Below are positions 15,193-24,216 of a stretch of 34,199 nucleotides of DNA, one piece after another (position 1 is the stretch's first letter; each line of letters opens with the position of its first letter). Both the position numbers and the translations under genes were made by a program. The DNA lies in the NCBI GenBank assembly GCA_015492295.1, contig WGFI01000104.1, positions 1 to 34,199 on the forward strand, in the 5' to 3' direction. This DNA is from Caldifarciminota bacterium (GTDB lineage: Bacteria > Hydrothermota > Hydrothermia > LBFQ01). Under the pieces are notes generated by a model. That model saw nothing but the letters and a program-made list of their open reading frames with translations. It was not told the origin of the DNA and made no database searches.

Positions 15193-16707
15193 ATGAAAGG
15201 GTATATTAAAAACTCACAAATATTGGCAGTAGGTTTAATAATTTTAAGCGCTTTTATAGGATCCATGGAAGCTCAAAATTGCGGTTTTCAAACCAAATGT
15301 ATCCCACCTGAAAACTGGGCTTCTGGCTCGTGGCAGATGTTTAACGGTACGCGGAAACATACGGGAAGACAGGCTATGAAAGGGAACTTTACGAGCGGGA
15401 GATATATCCGATGGAATTATACAGTTGGTAGCAACGTACAGACATCACCCGCCATAGGAGATATAAACGGTGATGATTCCGTTGAAGTGGTTTTCGGAAG
15501 TTGGGATTATAATGTTTATGCTTTAAAAGGAACCGATGGTTCCATAGTATGGTCTTATACTACGGGTAATCAAGTAGTATCATCACCAGCCATAGGAGAT
15601 ATAAATGGGGATGGTTTGATTGAGGTAGTTTTTGGAAGCCAAGATACCAAGATATATGCTTTAAGGGGTACCGATGGTTCATTATTATGGTTATATACCA
15701 CAGGAGGTTCTGTACCATCATCGCCTGTTATAGGAGATATAAACGGTGATAATTACATTGAGGTGATCGTCGGAAGCTACGATAGAAAGATATATGCTTT
15801 AAGAGGCACAGACGGCTCTTTGCTCTGGACATATACTACGGGAAGTAACATTCAATCATCCCCTGCAATAGGAGATATAAATAATGATGGAAATGTTGAA
15901 GTGGTCGTTGGTAGTAACGACAGCACCATATATGCTTTAAAAGGTACAGATGGTTCTTTGCTTTGGTCTTTCTCAACAGGAGGATATGTTTATTCATCAC
16001 CTACCATAGGAGATATAAACGGTGATGGCTTGGCTGAAGTCATTTTCGGAAGTTGGGACTATAAGATATACGCTCTAAGAGGTAGTGATGGTTCCCTGCT
16101 TTGGACATATACCACTGGAAGTAATATTCAATCAACACCTGCAATAGGAGATATAAACAACGATGGGAATGTTGAAGTGGTCGTTGGTGGTTATGATCAG
16201 AAAATTTATGTATTAAACGGGACTAACGGTTCCCTGCTTTGGAGCTACAATATCGGCTACTACGAATGGATCAGCGATATTATACTGGCTGATGTTGATT
16301 CATCTTCGGGCGTTGAAATCATAACACATGGATGGCTAACACCGACATACGTGTTATCATCTAATGGAACACTACTATGGCAAATGGATCCAGTCGGTAA
16401 TCAAAGATCATTAAGCGTAGGAGATGTAGATATGGATGGATGCGTTGAGATAATCGCGGTTGGAGACACGACTCCTCAGGTGGCTGTTATAGACGCTACG
16501 AGTAATGAAAACGGTTGCGGATTTCTCGGTAGAGATGATGAATTAAGTGCTAAAAGATCCGAAGATATAAATTCCAACGATTACGTTGAAGTTTATGGAG
16601 TTGATGGGAGGTTGATATATAAAGGTAAGAAATTCAAAGGCGATAAATCTAAGATTTATTTTGTAAAGACGGGAGGAAAAATTAAAAAGGTTTTGAAAGC
16701 GAAGTGA
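15193..16707 (+). CDS. Secreted eight-repeat FG-GAP/PQQ-like beta-propeller protein
   Basis: A 504-residue secreted protein. Residues 1-28 are a signal peptide ending SMEAQ. Six close 46-residue repeats run from residue 84 to about 359, followed by two degenerate ones to about 450. Each repeat joins an FG-GAP-like calcium loop (GDINGDG-x-x-EVVFGS) to a PQQ-like strand (KIYALRGTDGSLLWTYTTG). Eight repeats fit an eight-bladed propeller. The end, VYGVDGRLIYKGKKF then KIYFVKTGGKIKKVLKAK, resembles a short sorting-like module. The substrate is unknown; adhesion or polymer binding is inference. It has its own perfect promoter and no Shine-Dalgarno, and overlaps the peptidase gene by 4 nt (GTGA). 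Confidence 0.85.
   Translation: MKGYIKNSQILAVGLIILSAFIGSMEAQNCGFQTKCIPPENWASGSWQMFNGTRKHTGRQAMKGNFTSGRYIRWNYTVGSNVQTSPAIGDINGDDSVEVVFGSWDYNVYALKGTDGSIVWSYTTGNQVVSSPAIGDINGDGLIEVVFGSQDTKIYALRGTDGSLLWLYTTGGSVPSSPVIGDINGDNYIEVIVGSYDRKIYALRGTDGSLLWTYTTGSNIQSSPAIGDINNDGNVEVVVGSNDSTIYALKGTDGSLLWSFSTGGYVYSSPTIGDINGDGLAEVIFGSWDYKIYALRGSDGSLLWTYTTGSNIQSTPAIGDINNDGNVEVVVGGYDQKIYVLNGTNGSLLWSYNIGYYEWISDIILADVDSSSGVEIITHGWLTPTYVLSSNGTLLWQMDPVGNQRSLSVGDVDMDGCVEIIAVGDTTPQVAVIDATSNENGCGFLGRDDELSAKRSEDINSNDYVEVYGVDGRLIYKGKKFKGDKSKIYFVKTGGKIKKVLKAK
15442..16269 (+). repeat. Six tandem 138-bp coding repeats
   Basis: Six in-frame units of 46 codons within the propeller gene. Two units (starting at residues 222 and 314) share the same GDINNDGNVEVVVG core, suggesting internal duplication or conversion. 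Two further units downstream are degenerate. Confidence 0.85.
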
Positions 16708-18704
16708 AGGAACGATTTACATGGCAGTATAACGAGTATTACAACCCTATAATACCCATCCTTATGGAGAGCGATAAGTACGCTTGGATAAAGGATAGAG
16801 ATAGGAAGAATGAAAAAGTTATAAGACTCTTAAACGAAGAAAATCGTAGATTTGAGGAGTTCTTGAAGGGTACGGAGAAACTACAAAGGAAGCTTTTAAA
16901 GGAGTTCAAAAGCAGGATTAAGGGTACCTACGATACATGCCCTTACAGATACGGTAGATATTTCTATTTTCTCAGATACTCGGAGGGTAAAGAACATCCT
17001 GTTGTTATGAGAAGGAGGGGTAGAAAGGTTGAAAGAGTTTTGGATTGGAATGAGATCGCAAAGGGTCATGAATTCTTCTGTCCGGGGGGTGTAAAATTCA
17101 GTAAAGATGGGAGATTTATGGCTTTCAGTTATGATATTTCAGGTGATGAAAACTTTAAAATGTATATAAAGGATCTTGAAACTGGGAGGATACTTGACAC
17201 CATAGAAGGGGTTCATTGGGATGAGTTTTCTTGGACGAATGACAATAAGATACTTTATGTTCTTGAAACCGAAGATACGAAACGCCCTTACAGGATCATG
17301 ATCAAAGACATGTATGGGAAGGAGGAGGAAATATTTCGTGAGGATAACCCTTCGTACTTCGTATTTTTGCATAGAACCCCGTATGGATACGTATTCGCCG
17401 AATGTGGAAATACCGAAACGACATTTTCAACATTGATATATCCTTATAAAAGGGAATTCTTCCCACCGCAACGAGGTATAAAGTACAGGGTCAGATACGG
17501 TGAAGGAAAGTTTTATATACTTACCAACGATAACGCACCGAACTATAAGGTTCTATCCTTGGATGAGAAAACGGACGAGATTAAAGAGATGATAGAGGAA
17601 GGGGAACCCATTGATGATATTCAGGTTTTTAAGGATTTCATCGCCGTGGAGGAAAGGCATGAAGGTTTCAAGAGCATAAGGATAGTACATACCCCTGATT
17701 TTAAAAGTGATAGGGTTAGGTTTGGAGAGGAAGCCTATGCAGTGTGGTTGCAGGATAACTACGAGTACGATACCCATAAACTGAGAATGGGATACTCCTC
17801 CCTGCGAACCCCTAAGACGATCTATGAATATAACATAAGGAGTGGGAAACTGCGGAGGGTTTGGTCAGAGGAGATACCGGGCTATAATAAGAGATATTAC
17901 GAATCAAGGAGGATTTACGCTACGAGTTATGATGGAACGAAAGTGCCAATATCTATGGTTTATAGGAAGGACAAGGTCAAAAGGGATAGGAAAAACTTCG
18001 TTTTTCTTGTGGGATATGGAGCCTATGGTATGCCTTATGATCCGACCTTTAACAGGTATGTAATATCCTTGCTTGATAGAGGTTTCATATACGCGATAGC
18101 GCATATAAGGGGCGGTGGGGAGTTCGGTGAAAGGTGGCACAAGGAAGGGAAACTCGGTAAAAAGAAGAATACCATTTACGATTTTGTGGAGTGTGCGGAG
18201 CATCTTATAATTGACGGTTGGACAGATAAAGGGAAGATAATTATACAGGGTTCAAGCGCGGGTGGTATAACCGTAGGAGGGGCTATAAATTTGAAACCTG
18301 AGCTGTTCGCCGCATGCTTGGCCATCGTGCCCTTCGTTGATGTGTTGAACACCATGCTTGATCCAACGCTGCCTTTAACAATTCAGGAATACGACGAATG
18401 GGGAAATCCCTCCGAGAAGTCCTATTACGATTACATTAAATCCTACTCACCTTATGAGAATGTTAGACCTCAAAAGTATCCAGCGGTATTGGCTTGGTCC
18501 GGGCTTCACGATCCGAGAGTAGGTTATTGGGAACCTACCAAATGGGTATTAAAACTACGGGAAAATAACCTGGGGAATAACCCTATATTACTCAAAACCG
18601 ATATGAAATCGGGTCATGTGGGCAAGACTGGTAGGTACGAATATATGGAGGAGGTTGTTCAGAGGTACGCCTTCGTATTGAAAGTTATCAAAAAAACCAC
18701 ATAG
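16704..18704 (+). CDS. Prolyl oligopeptidase family S9 peptidase (oligopeptidase B-like)
   Basis: A 666-residue serine peptidase. An N-terminal seven-bladed propeller (about 70-400) caps a C-terminal alpha/beta-hydrolase. The catalytic triad is Ser518 (QGSSAGG), Asp603 (GLHDPRVGY) and His638 (SGHVGKTGR). IAHIRGGGEFGERWH and QEYDEWGNP are typical of oligopeptidase B and prolyl oligopeptidase. It should cut short peptides, after basic or proline residues; which one is not certain. No signal peptide, so probably cytoplasmic. It starts at a GTG overlapping the propeller gene's stop, and its last 46 bp overlap the convergent DUF92 gene, leaving no room for a terminator between them. Confidence 0.88.
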   Translation: MKERFTWQYNEYYNPIIPILMESDKYAWIKDRDRKNEKVIRLLNEENRRFEEFLKGTEKLQRKLLKEFKSRIKGTYDTCPYRYGRYFYFLRYSEGKEHPVVMRRRGRKVERVLDWNEIAKGHEFFCPGGVKFSKDGRFMAFSYDISGDENFKMYIKDLETGRILDTIEGVHWDEFSWTNDNKILYVLETEDTKRPYRIMIKDMYGKEEEIFREDNPSYFVFLHRTPYGYVFAECGNTETTFSTLIYPYKREFFPPQRGIKYRVRYGEGKFYILTNDNAPNYKVLSLDEKTDEIKEMIEEGEPIDDIQVFKDFIAVEERHEGFKSIRIVHTPDFKSDRVRFGEEAYAVWLQDNYEYDTHKLRMGYSSLRTPKTIYEYNIRSGKLRRVWSEEIPGYNKRYYESRRIYATSYDGTKVPISMVYRKDKVKRDRKNFVFLVGYGAYGMPYDPTFNRYVISLLDRGFIYAIAHIRGGGEFGERWHKEGKLGKKKNTIYDFVECAEHLIIDGWTDKGKIIIQGSSAGGITVGGAINLKPELFAACLAIVPFVDVLNTMLDPTLPLTIQEYDEWGNPSEKSYYDYIKSYSPYENVRPQKYPAVLAWSGLHDPRVGYWEPTKWVLKLRENNLGNNPILLKTDMKSGHVGKTGRYEYMEEVVQRYAFVLKVIKKTT

Positions 18705-19315
18705 AATAGAACACCTATTAGCGTTGATAGGAAATTCGTTGTATTATTGCCGAAAAATCCCTTATTCTCAAAAGTGGCACCTATGAAACTATCGGCGAAA
18801 AATCCCACAGACGATGCCAAGAATACGCTTACGGGTTCCAGAGCGTTAATATAACCGAATAAGGACATCATCAAAATCGTCATAATACCTGAAAATGTCC
18901 CTATAAAACTTATACCTCCTGATGTTCCCTTTGGAACTTCTTTAAAGTTCGTTATAAGATAGGTCCTTTTTGCAAACTTTAAACCCATCTCGGTTGCAAC
19001 CGTATCCGAAAAGGAGACGGTTATGGCAACCAAATATCCACCCTCAAATTCCACCAAGGCGCATAATAAAGCCATAAGTCCGTTTGCCATTACTTGTTTA
19101 TAATTCCTCCTTTCCCTTTTCCCGCTGAAAATTGACAGTAATGACCCAAGAGTTAGAAACATAACAGGTGGGAAAGCCCATATCCAACCGAGTTTTATAA
19201 GGATAGTAAATGCGAGAATTAAAACAATTATACTGCCACCTGCCGTTATCCATTTTAAAATATAGGACAAGAAAGCCACTATAAATGATACGAGAATCTT
19301 TAAAGCTATCTCCAC
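18659..19315 (-). CDS. DUF92-family integral membrane protein
   Basis: A 218-residue polytopic protein matching the DUF92 (TMEM19-like) family: GKRERRNYKQVMANGLMAL, VSFSDTVATEMG, KEVPKGTSGGISFIGTFSG, and SFIGATFENKG with NNTTNFLSTLIG at the end. Some DUF92 proteins in plants and cyanobacteria are phytyl-phosphate kinases; that cannot be extended here, and a polyprenyl-phosphate kinase role is only a guess. The start is GTG at 19315 with SD-like AAGGTGAG upstream. It begins 9 nt after the SBBP gene and is its operon partner. The 3' end overlaps the convergent peptidase gene by 46 bp. Confidence 0.8.
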   Translation of the reverse strand: MEIALKILVSFIVAFLSYILKWITAGGSIIVLILAFTILIKLGWIWAFPPVMFLTLGSLLSIFSGKRERRNYKQVMANGLMALLCALVEFEGGYLVAITVSFSDTVATEMGLKFAKRTYLITNFKEVPKGTSGGISFIGTFSGIMTILMMSLFGYINALEPVSVFLASSVGFFADSFIGATFENKGFFGNNTTNFLSTLIGVLFYVVFLITFNTKAYL

Positions 19316-19324
19316 CTGCTCACC

Positions 19325-21544
19325 TTAAAACACCCCCTTGATTTCCTTAACCTCATAACCTATCCTAACCTTAACCGTATAAACACCCTTAGGCAGATTT
19401 AGAAAATACTCATACCTTCCAGCAGGCAGATAGCCAAGACTAACCCTTTTAACGAGTTTCCCAGAGGCATCATAGACATCAAAGCCTAAGTAGGAGGAGT
19501 TGCGGAGGTTGAATATTAGATTACCCTTTGAGATTTCTATATTAGCATCCTTTAAGGTTTTCGGTGTTTCCAGAACACTCAAAGTGTTTGGTAATCTGCT
19601 CACAAAGGCATCCCAATAGCCAGGAGAGGGAGTTCCAAAGATAACTCTACTCGGTGCAAAGTCGCTGGAATTCCAAGTTCCTCCTGAAACGAGTATATTA
19701 CCCGAGTTATCCAACGCTATGGAGTAAGCTATATCATCACTGCTTGACGCAAGTATGGCTGTTGAAATATGCGTGGCTAAGTCATTGCTTAACTTACTTA
19801 CAAAAGCGTCATCAAATCCGGTGGTCCCGAATATACTTCTATTCGGCGCGAAATTACTGGAATTTCCGGTTATGCCTGCAACGAATACATCGCCAGAGCT
19901 GTCTATCACTACGGAATAGGCATAATCTCCTGCGTTTGAAGTTAAAATGGCTGTTGCTATATGTGTCGTTAGATCCCCACTCAATTTGCTTATGAAAGCG
20001 TCATCCCAACCGGAGGTTCCAAATACATTTCTGCTCGGTGCGAAATCGCTGGAATTATAAGTAAAGCCTGCAACGAAAATGTTCCCAGATCCATCTATAA
20101 ATACGGAATTACCTTCATCCCGTGAGGAAGAAGCCAAGATGGCGGTGGCGATATGTGTTTGCAAATCATTACTCAATTTACTTACAAATGCATCGTATCC
20201 TCCCGTGGTTCCGAAGGTTAAACGACTATCCGAAAAGTTGGATGAATTTTCGGTGGATCCTACGAGTATAACATTTCCAGACATGTCTAAGGTGATGGAT
20301 CTAGCATAGTCCATTCCATCGGAGGCTATGATGGCAGTTGCGATAATATTGGAAAGATCCGAATTCATCTTACTCACAAACGCCTCACTGGAACCCACGG
20401 TTCCGAAAACCGGTCCGGAGCCAGGAAAATCCAGATAATAACTCGCCCTTCCAGCGATAAAGACTTCTCCTCCACTTATACTTATAGATAAAGCAACATC
20501 GCTACCTGTTGATGCAAGAATGGCGGTGGCCAAATGTGTCATTAGGTCGTAGCTCAATTTGGTTATGAATGCATCATAATTACTTGGAGTTCCGAATATA
20601 TTCCTACTTTCCGAAAAGTTTGTGGCATTTCCCGTCCATCCAGCTATAAAGACATTTGACAGACTATCAACCGCCACGGCAAAGGCTTCGTCCCATTGAT
20701 CGGACATCACGATGGCAGTGGCAAGATGCGTTCCCAAATCACCGCTCAGCTTGCTGACGAAAGCATCTTGGTAACCACTTACACTTCCAAAAGTCGTTCT
20801 ACTATCGGAAAAATTCGTATAACTTAAAGTGTATCCTGCTAAGAAGATCTCACCCGAAGCGCTTACAGTTACAGCATTAGATTTATCCTCATCACTTGAA
20901 GTCAGTATAGCCGTTGCAACAGGATCAATCACAAGCGTATGCTTTCTATCCCAATCATCAACTATAAACTTAGCCTCCTTACCCTTTACATCCACCCTAA
21001 CCTCAACTTCCTCAGCTCCTTGATAAGCCTTTAAGCCACTTATCCTTACAACCTCCTTACCATCCTTGACGATGTATATGCCTTCCTCCCTTTGAACTAT
21101 ATCCCCATCACTCTCAACCCTTATATCCTCAGGATCACCACCGGGATGCACTATAAACTGAAACTCAACTACTCCCCTACCATCCGCCGTGAGAATTGCA
21201 TCTATATTCGGATATACCTCCTTCAATACAACCCTCTTGTATGTGGGTATATCGCTTATGCTCTTGTTCCTACCAAAGTATGAAACCTTTGTTATAAGTT
21301 GCATATCTCCCGTTATGAACCTCGGTTTTGATTTAAAGGATACCCTTACACCGTTTATATGCAGAGTTCCATCCCTTAGGACATAGACGACGGAAGGGTG
21401 CAGAGAGTAGAATAGGACTTCATCCGAAAGCTGGCCTACATTCTGCGTAAAGAGCATACTTATGCCTTTGTTATAGGCCTCTAAGGCCTCTTTATCCGCC
21501 TTCACATACGCATTTACGCTGGAAAATATTAATATCCCCAGCAT
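19325..21544 (-). CDS. Secreted SBBP-repeat beta-propeller protein
   Basis: A 739-residue secreted protein. After a short signal-like start (MLGILIFSSVNA) comes the N-terminal domain usual for SBBP-repeat proteins (NVGQLSDEVLFYSLH, then VEFQFIVHPGGDPEDI). Seven 64-residue SBBP repeats follow at about 211-656, each with TAILASS, SGNIFVAG-x-T and DAFVSKLS-x-DL-x-THIA. A C-terminal 83-residue module (VYDASGKLVKRVSLG, LPAGRYEY, LPKGVYTVKV) looks like an FCB-type sorting domain. The function is unknown. The start at 21544 is chosen because TATAAT lies 7 nt upstream; a GTG at 21637 would add 31 residues and a more basic signal peptide, so it remains possible. The DUF92 gene follows after 9 nt. Confidence 0.85.
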   Translation of the reverse strand: MLGILIFSSVNAYVKADKEALEAYNKGISMLFTQNVGQLSDEVLFYSLHPSVVYVLRDGTLHINGVRVSFKSKPRFITGDMQLITKVSYFGRNKSISDIPTYKRVVLKEVYPNIDAILTADGRGVVEFQFIVHPGGDPEDIRVESDGDIVQREEGIYIVKDGKEVVRISGLKAYQGAEEVEVRVDVKGKEAKFIVDDWDRKHTLVIDPVATAILTSSDEDKSNAVTVSASGEIFLAGYTLSYTNFSDSRTTFGSVSGYQDAFVSKLSGDLGTHLATAIVMSDQWDEAFAVAVDSLSNVFIAGWTGNATNFSESRNIFGTPSNYDAFITKLSYDLMTHLATAILASTGSDVALSISISGGEVFIAGRASYYLDFPGSGPVFGTVGSSEAFVSKMNSDLSNIIATAIIASDGMDYARSITLDMSGNVILVGSTENSSNFSDSRLTFGTTGGYDAFVSKLSNDLQTHIATAILASSSRDEGNSVFIDGSGNIFVAGFTYNSSDFAPSRNVFGTSGWDDAFISKLSGDLTTHIATAILTSNAGDYAYSVVIDSSGDVFVAGITGNSSNFAPNRSIFGTTGFDDAFVSKLSNDLATHISTAILASSSDDIAYSIALDNSGNILVSGGTWNSSDFAPSRVIFGTPSPGYWDAFVSRLPNTLSVLETPKTLKDANIEISKGNLIFNLRNSSYLGFDVYDASGKLVKRVSLGYLPAGRYEYFLNLPKGVYTVKVRIGYEVKEIKGVF
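19577..20914 (-). repeat. Seven tandem ~192-bp coding repeats (SBBP)
   Basis: Seven in-frame units of about 64 codons. The third unit is the most divergent, lacking the NSS-x-F and SR motifs. Seven units match a seven-bladed propeller. Confidence 0.85.
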
Positions 21545-21551
21545 ATATGGG

Positions 21552-21557
21552 ATTATA
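21552..21557 (-). promoter_or_regulatory. -10 box (TATAAT) of the SBBP unit
   Basis: Perfect TATAAT preceded by CCCTT, 7 nt before the ATG at 21544 on the minus strand. A partial -35 (CCCACA) lies at 17-bp spacing. Confidence 0.6.
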
Positions 21558-21747
21558 AAGGGGAAAATGTTTTTTGTGGGAATGGAAAGGCTTAAACTTG
21601 CAAAGAGATATTTATGGGACTGTTTAAAGATGCTCACTGATATTTCTCATAATAATTTTGAGAGCGTAGAAAAGTTCTTGAAACACTAAAAGAAATGCTT
21701 GAATTGGTTAAAAGGTATTTCTAAGCATGTCTGATATACTTCAACTT

Positions 21748-21753
21748 TATAAT
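21748..21753 (+). promoter_or_regulatory. -10 box (TATAAT) of the tRNA-Leu-gyrA unit
   Basis: Perfect TATAAT preceded by AACTT, 10 nt before the 5' end of the tRNA. No convincing -35. It is the only promoter evident for the downstream topoisomerase gene. Confidence 0.65.
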
Positions 21754-21763
21754 TCCTTCTCTC

Positions 21764-21846
21764 GCTGGGGTGGCGGAATAGGCAGACGCGCCGGACTTAG
21801 GATCCGGTGGGGTTATCCCGTGCGGGTTCAAGTCCCGCCCCCAGCA
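21764..21846 (+). tRNA. tRNA-Leu (anticodon UAG)
   Basis: An 83-nt class II tRNA. The acceptor stem pairs GCTGGGG with CCCCAGC and the discriminator is A. The anticodon stem-loop is CCGGA-CTTAGGA-TCCGG, giving anticodon UAG, which reads CUA and probably other CUN codons. The long variable arm (GGGG-TTAT-CCCG) is typical of leucine tRNAs. The T arm is GCGGG-TTCAAGT-CCCGC. The 3' CCA is not encoded, so a CCA-adding enzyme is needed. The gyrA/parC start codon follows after only 9 nt. Confidence 0.95.
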
Positions 21847-21855
21847 TTTTTAATT

Positions 21856-24216
21856 ATGAAGCTACTTGAAGTTGAACTTGAAAACGAATTAAAAGAGAGC
21901 TATTTGGACTATGCTGTAAGTGTTATAGTTGGAAGGGCGATACCGGATGCGAGAGATGGATTGAAACCTGTACAGAGGAGGATTCTATATGCCATGAGAG
22001 AGCTAAATCTCCTCCCGAATAAACCCTTTCGTAAATCCGCTACGGTTGTCGGTGAGGTGATAGGAAAGTATCACCCTCACGGTGACCAGGCGGTATATGA
22101 CGCCCTTGTGAGGTTGGCGCAGGATTTCTCACTTAGATATCCTCTGATAGACGGGCAAGGAAATTTTGGATCAATAGATGGGGATCCACCTTCGGCTTAT
22201 CGTTATACGGAGGCGAGACTTAAACCCATAGCGCTTGAAGTTATAGGCGAAATAGATGAAGATACTGTGGATTTCGTTCCCAACTTTGATGGGCAGTACA
22301 AGGAACCTGTAATTATGGCTTCCAAGTTTCCAAACCTGCTTGCAAATGGAACATCGGGTATAGCGGTGGGTATGGCTACGAGCATACCTCCACATAACAT
22401 ATCGGAACTCATAGACGCTTGCATAACTCTAATCAAAAATCCGGATACTACCATATCACAACTTATGGATATAATAAAAGGCCCAGATTTCCCAACAGGT
22501 GGGTATGTATTGGGATACTCCGGTTTAAAAAAGGCTTACGAAACCGGTCAAGGGAAGATAACCGTAAGGTCAAAATACAGCATTGAGAAAAATAAAATCA
22601 TAATAACGGAGATACCTTATGAGGTTAAAAAGTCCGACCTTATAAAACAGATAGCTGAACTCGTTAAGTCTGGGAAGGTTGAAGGTATAAGTAATATAAG
22701 GGATGAAAGCGACAAGGAGGGTATGAGAATAGTTATAGAATTGAAAAAAGGCTCGGATGCGAGGATAGTGGAGAATCAACTTTTAAAGTACTCCAACCTG
22801 CAAAAAACCTACTCTATAAATATGCTCGCCTTGGTGGGTGTGCAACCCCGTCTTCTCAATCTAAAAGATGCGTTGAACATCTACCTTGAACACAGGAGGG
22901 AGGTGATAATAAGGAGGACAAAGTACAGACTTAACAAGGCACTACATAGACTGGAAATCGTCAATGGTCTTATTACTGCAATAAACATGATGGACAAGGT
23001 CATAAAAATCATAAGGGAATCTCAGGATGTGAAGGAGGCGAGGAGTGGATTGTTGAAGCTCGGATTCTCGGAGCTTCAGGCAAACAGCATATTGGATATG
23101 AGGCTATCCTCACTAACCAAACTTCAATTGAACGCACTTAACAATGAAAAGAGAAGTCTTGAAAGGAACATAAAGGAGTATAGGGAAATACTTTCAAGTG
23201 ATGAGAAGCTGAAAGACTTGATGATAGGGGAACTCTCGGAAATAAAGAGGAAATACGGGGACAAGAGGAGAACCGTTGTTCTTAAACGTGAAGTCAGAGA
23301 ATTTGATATAGAATCCTTAATAAAAGAGGAGGATGTGGTTCTGATATTCACAAAGGGAGGTTATACCAAAAGATTACCTTTGAAATCTTTCAAGCTCCTC
23401 AATCGTAGGACATCCGGAAAGACCGCTGTCAGATTCTATGAGGATGATATACCTACGGCCATAGTGCAATGTTCAACGCATAGCGATGTAATGATTATAA
23501 CGGACAGGGGATCGGCATTCTGGACTCGGGCTTACAATATACCTGAAACATCGTTCAATGCGAAAGGCAAATCTATAAGAAACCTGTTTAAAAACTTCGC
23601 GAAAGGTGAGAGTGTAGTTTGGGCATTTGCGATACCCGAAACGCCCGAGAAATACGAACTCGTCGTTCTCTCAAAGACTTCCCGTATAAAGAGGATAAAA
23701 CTCTCCGAGGTCGTGGGAGGCAGATACGGAACGAGTATATCAAAGGAAGGGGTGGCAAGCGTTCTACCGAGATACGATGAGAAATTCGTGATCATAGCTT
23801 CTTCCTCGGGTAAAGGGTACAGAACTGCGATTGATGAGATACCTCTACTTTCCAGATCAAGCGTGGGGGTGTATGCGTTAAAGGATGAGCCTCTTATGGC
23901 CTTACCCGTTAATGAAGATGAGGAGATCGTGGTAATAACCGAGAAAGGGTACGCTAAAAGGATGAAGGTGAGCGATGTGCCGTTATTAAAGCGGGGCAGA
24001 AAGACGGGTGTGATTCTAACCTCGGGAAAACTCTTTGCATTACTTAGGTTTCCAAGTTCGGATAACAACGAATGTATATTACTCACCAGAAAAGGTATAG
24101 TGAATAGGGTGAAGATGAAAGATATACCGCTTTATTCCAGAAATGCGAAAGGGGTAAGGCTTATAAATCTGAGCGAGGATGACAGGGTTGCGGATGTTGT
24201 GGTTATAGAAGGATGA
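21856..24216 (+). CDS. gyrA: DNA gyrase subunit A / topoisomerase IV subunit A
   Basis: A 786-residue type IIA topoisomerase subunit A, the DNA breakage-rejoining subunit. The N-terminal part has [34 protein letters not shown], and the catalytic tyrosine Tyr117 in [10 protein letters not shown]; the tower and coiled coil follow, then a six-bladed C-terminal propeller ([43 protein letters not shown]). The canonical GyrA box (QRRGGKG-like) is not seen; the equivalent stretch reads [12 protein letters not shown], so gyrase versus topo IV is undecided. The start at 21856 is the first ATG after the tRNA; a longer frame would read through the tRNA and is rejected. The stop overlaps the next gene by 4 nt. 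No gyrB is in the window. Confidence 0.88.
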   Translation: MKLLEVELENELKESYLDYAVSVIVGRAIPDARDGLKPVQRRILYAMRELNLLPNKPFRKSATVVGEVIGKYHPHGDQAVYDALVRLAQDFSLRYPLIDGQGNFGSIDGDPPSAYRYTEARLKPIALEVIGEIDEDTVDFVPNFDGQYKEPVIMASKFPNLLANGTSGIAVGMATSIPPHNISELIDACITLIKNPDTTISQLMDIIKGPDFPTGGYVLGYSGLKKAYETGQGKITVRSKYSIEKNKIIITEIPYEVKKSDLIKQIAELVKSGKVEGISNIRDESDKEGMRIVIELKKGSDARIVENQLLKYSNLQKTYSINMLALVGVQPRLLNLKDALNIYLEHRREVIIRRTKYRLNKALHRLEIVNGLITAINMMDKVIKIIRESQDVKEARSGLLKLGFSELQANSILDMRLSSLTKLQLNALNNEKRSLERNIKEYREILSSDEKLKDLMIGELSEIKRKYGDKRRTVVLKREVREFDIESLIKEEDVVLIFTKGGYTKRLPLKSFKLLNRRTSGKTAVRFYEDDIPTAIVQCSTHSDVMIITDRGSAFWTRAYNIPETSFNAKGKSIRNLFKNFAKGESVVWAFAIPETPEKYELVVLSKTSRIKRIKLSEVVGGRYGTSISKEGVASVLPRYDEKFVIIASSSGKGYRTAIDEIPLLSRSSVGVYALKDEPLMALPVNEDEEIVVITEKGYAKRMKVSDVPLLKRGRKTGVILTSGKLFALLRFPSSDNNECILLTRKGIVNRVKMKDIPLYSRNAKGVRLINLSEDDRVADVVVIEG

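Noticed and set aside
21662-21724. Short open fragment reading ERRKVLETLKEM, then LELVKRYF, before the tRNA promoter.
   Set aside because: It follows an in-frame stop at once, has no start codon before its internal Met and matches no family I can name. It may be a gene remnant but cannot be supported.
21727-21855. In-frame extension of gyrA upstream through the tRNA (43 extra codons).
   Set aside because: The extension translates the tRNA itself. GyrA homology begins right after the ATG at 21856.
23532-24086. 184-codon minus-strand open frame within gyrA/parC.
   Set aside because: Antisense shadow of the topoisomerase propeller; no family resemblance.
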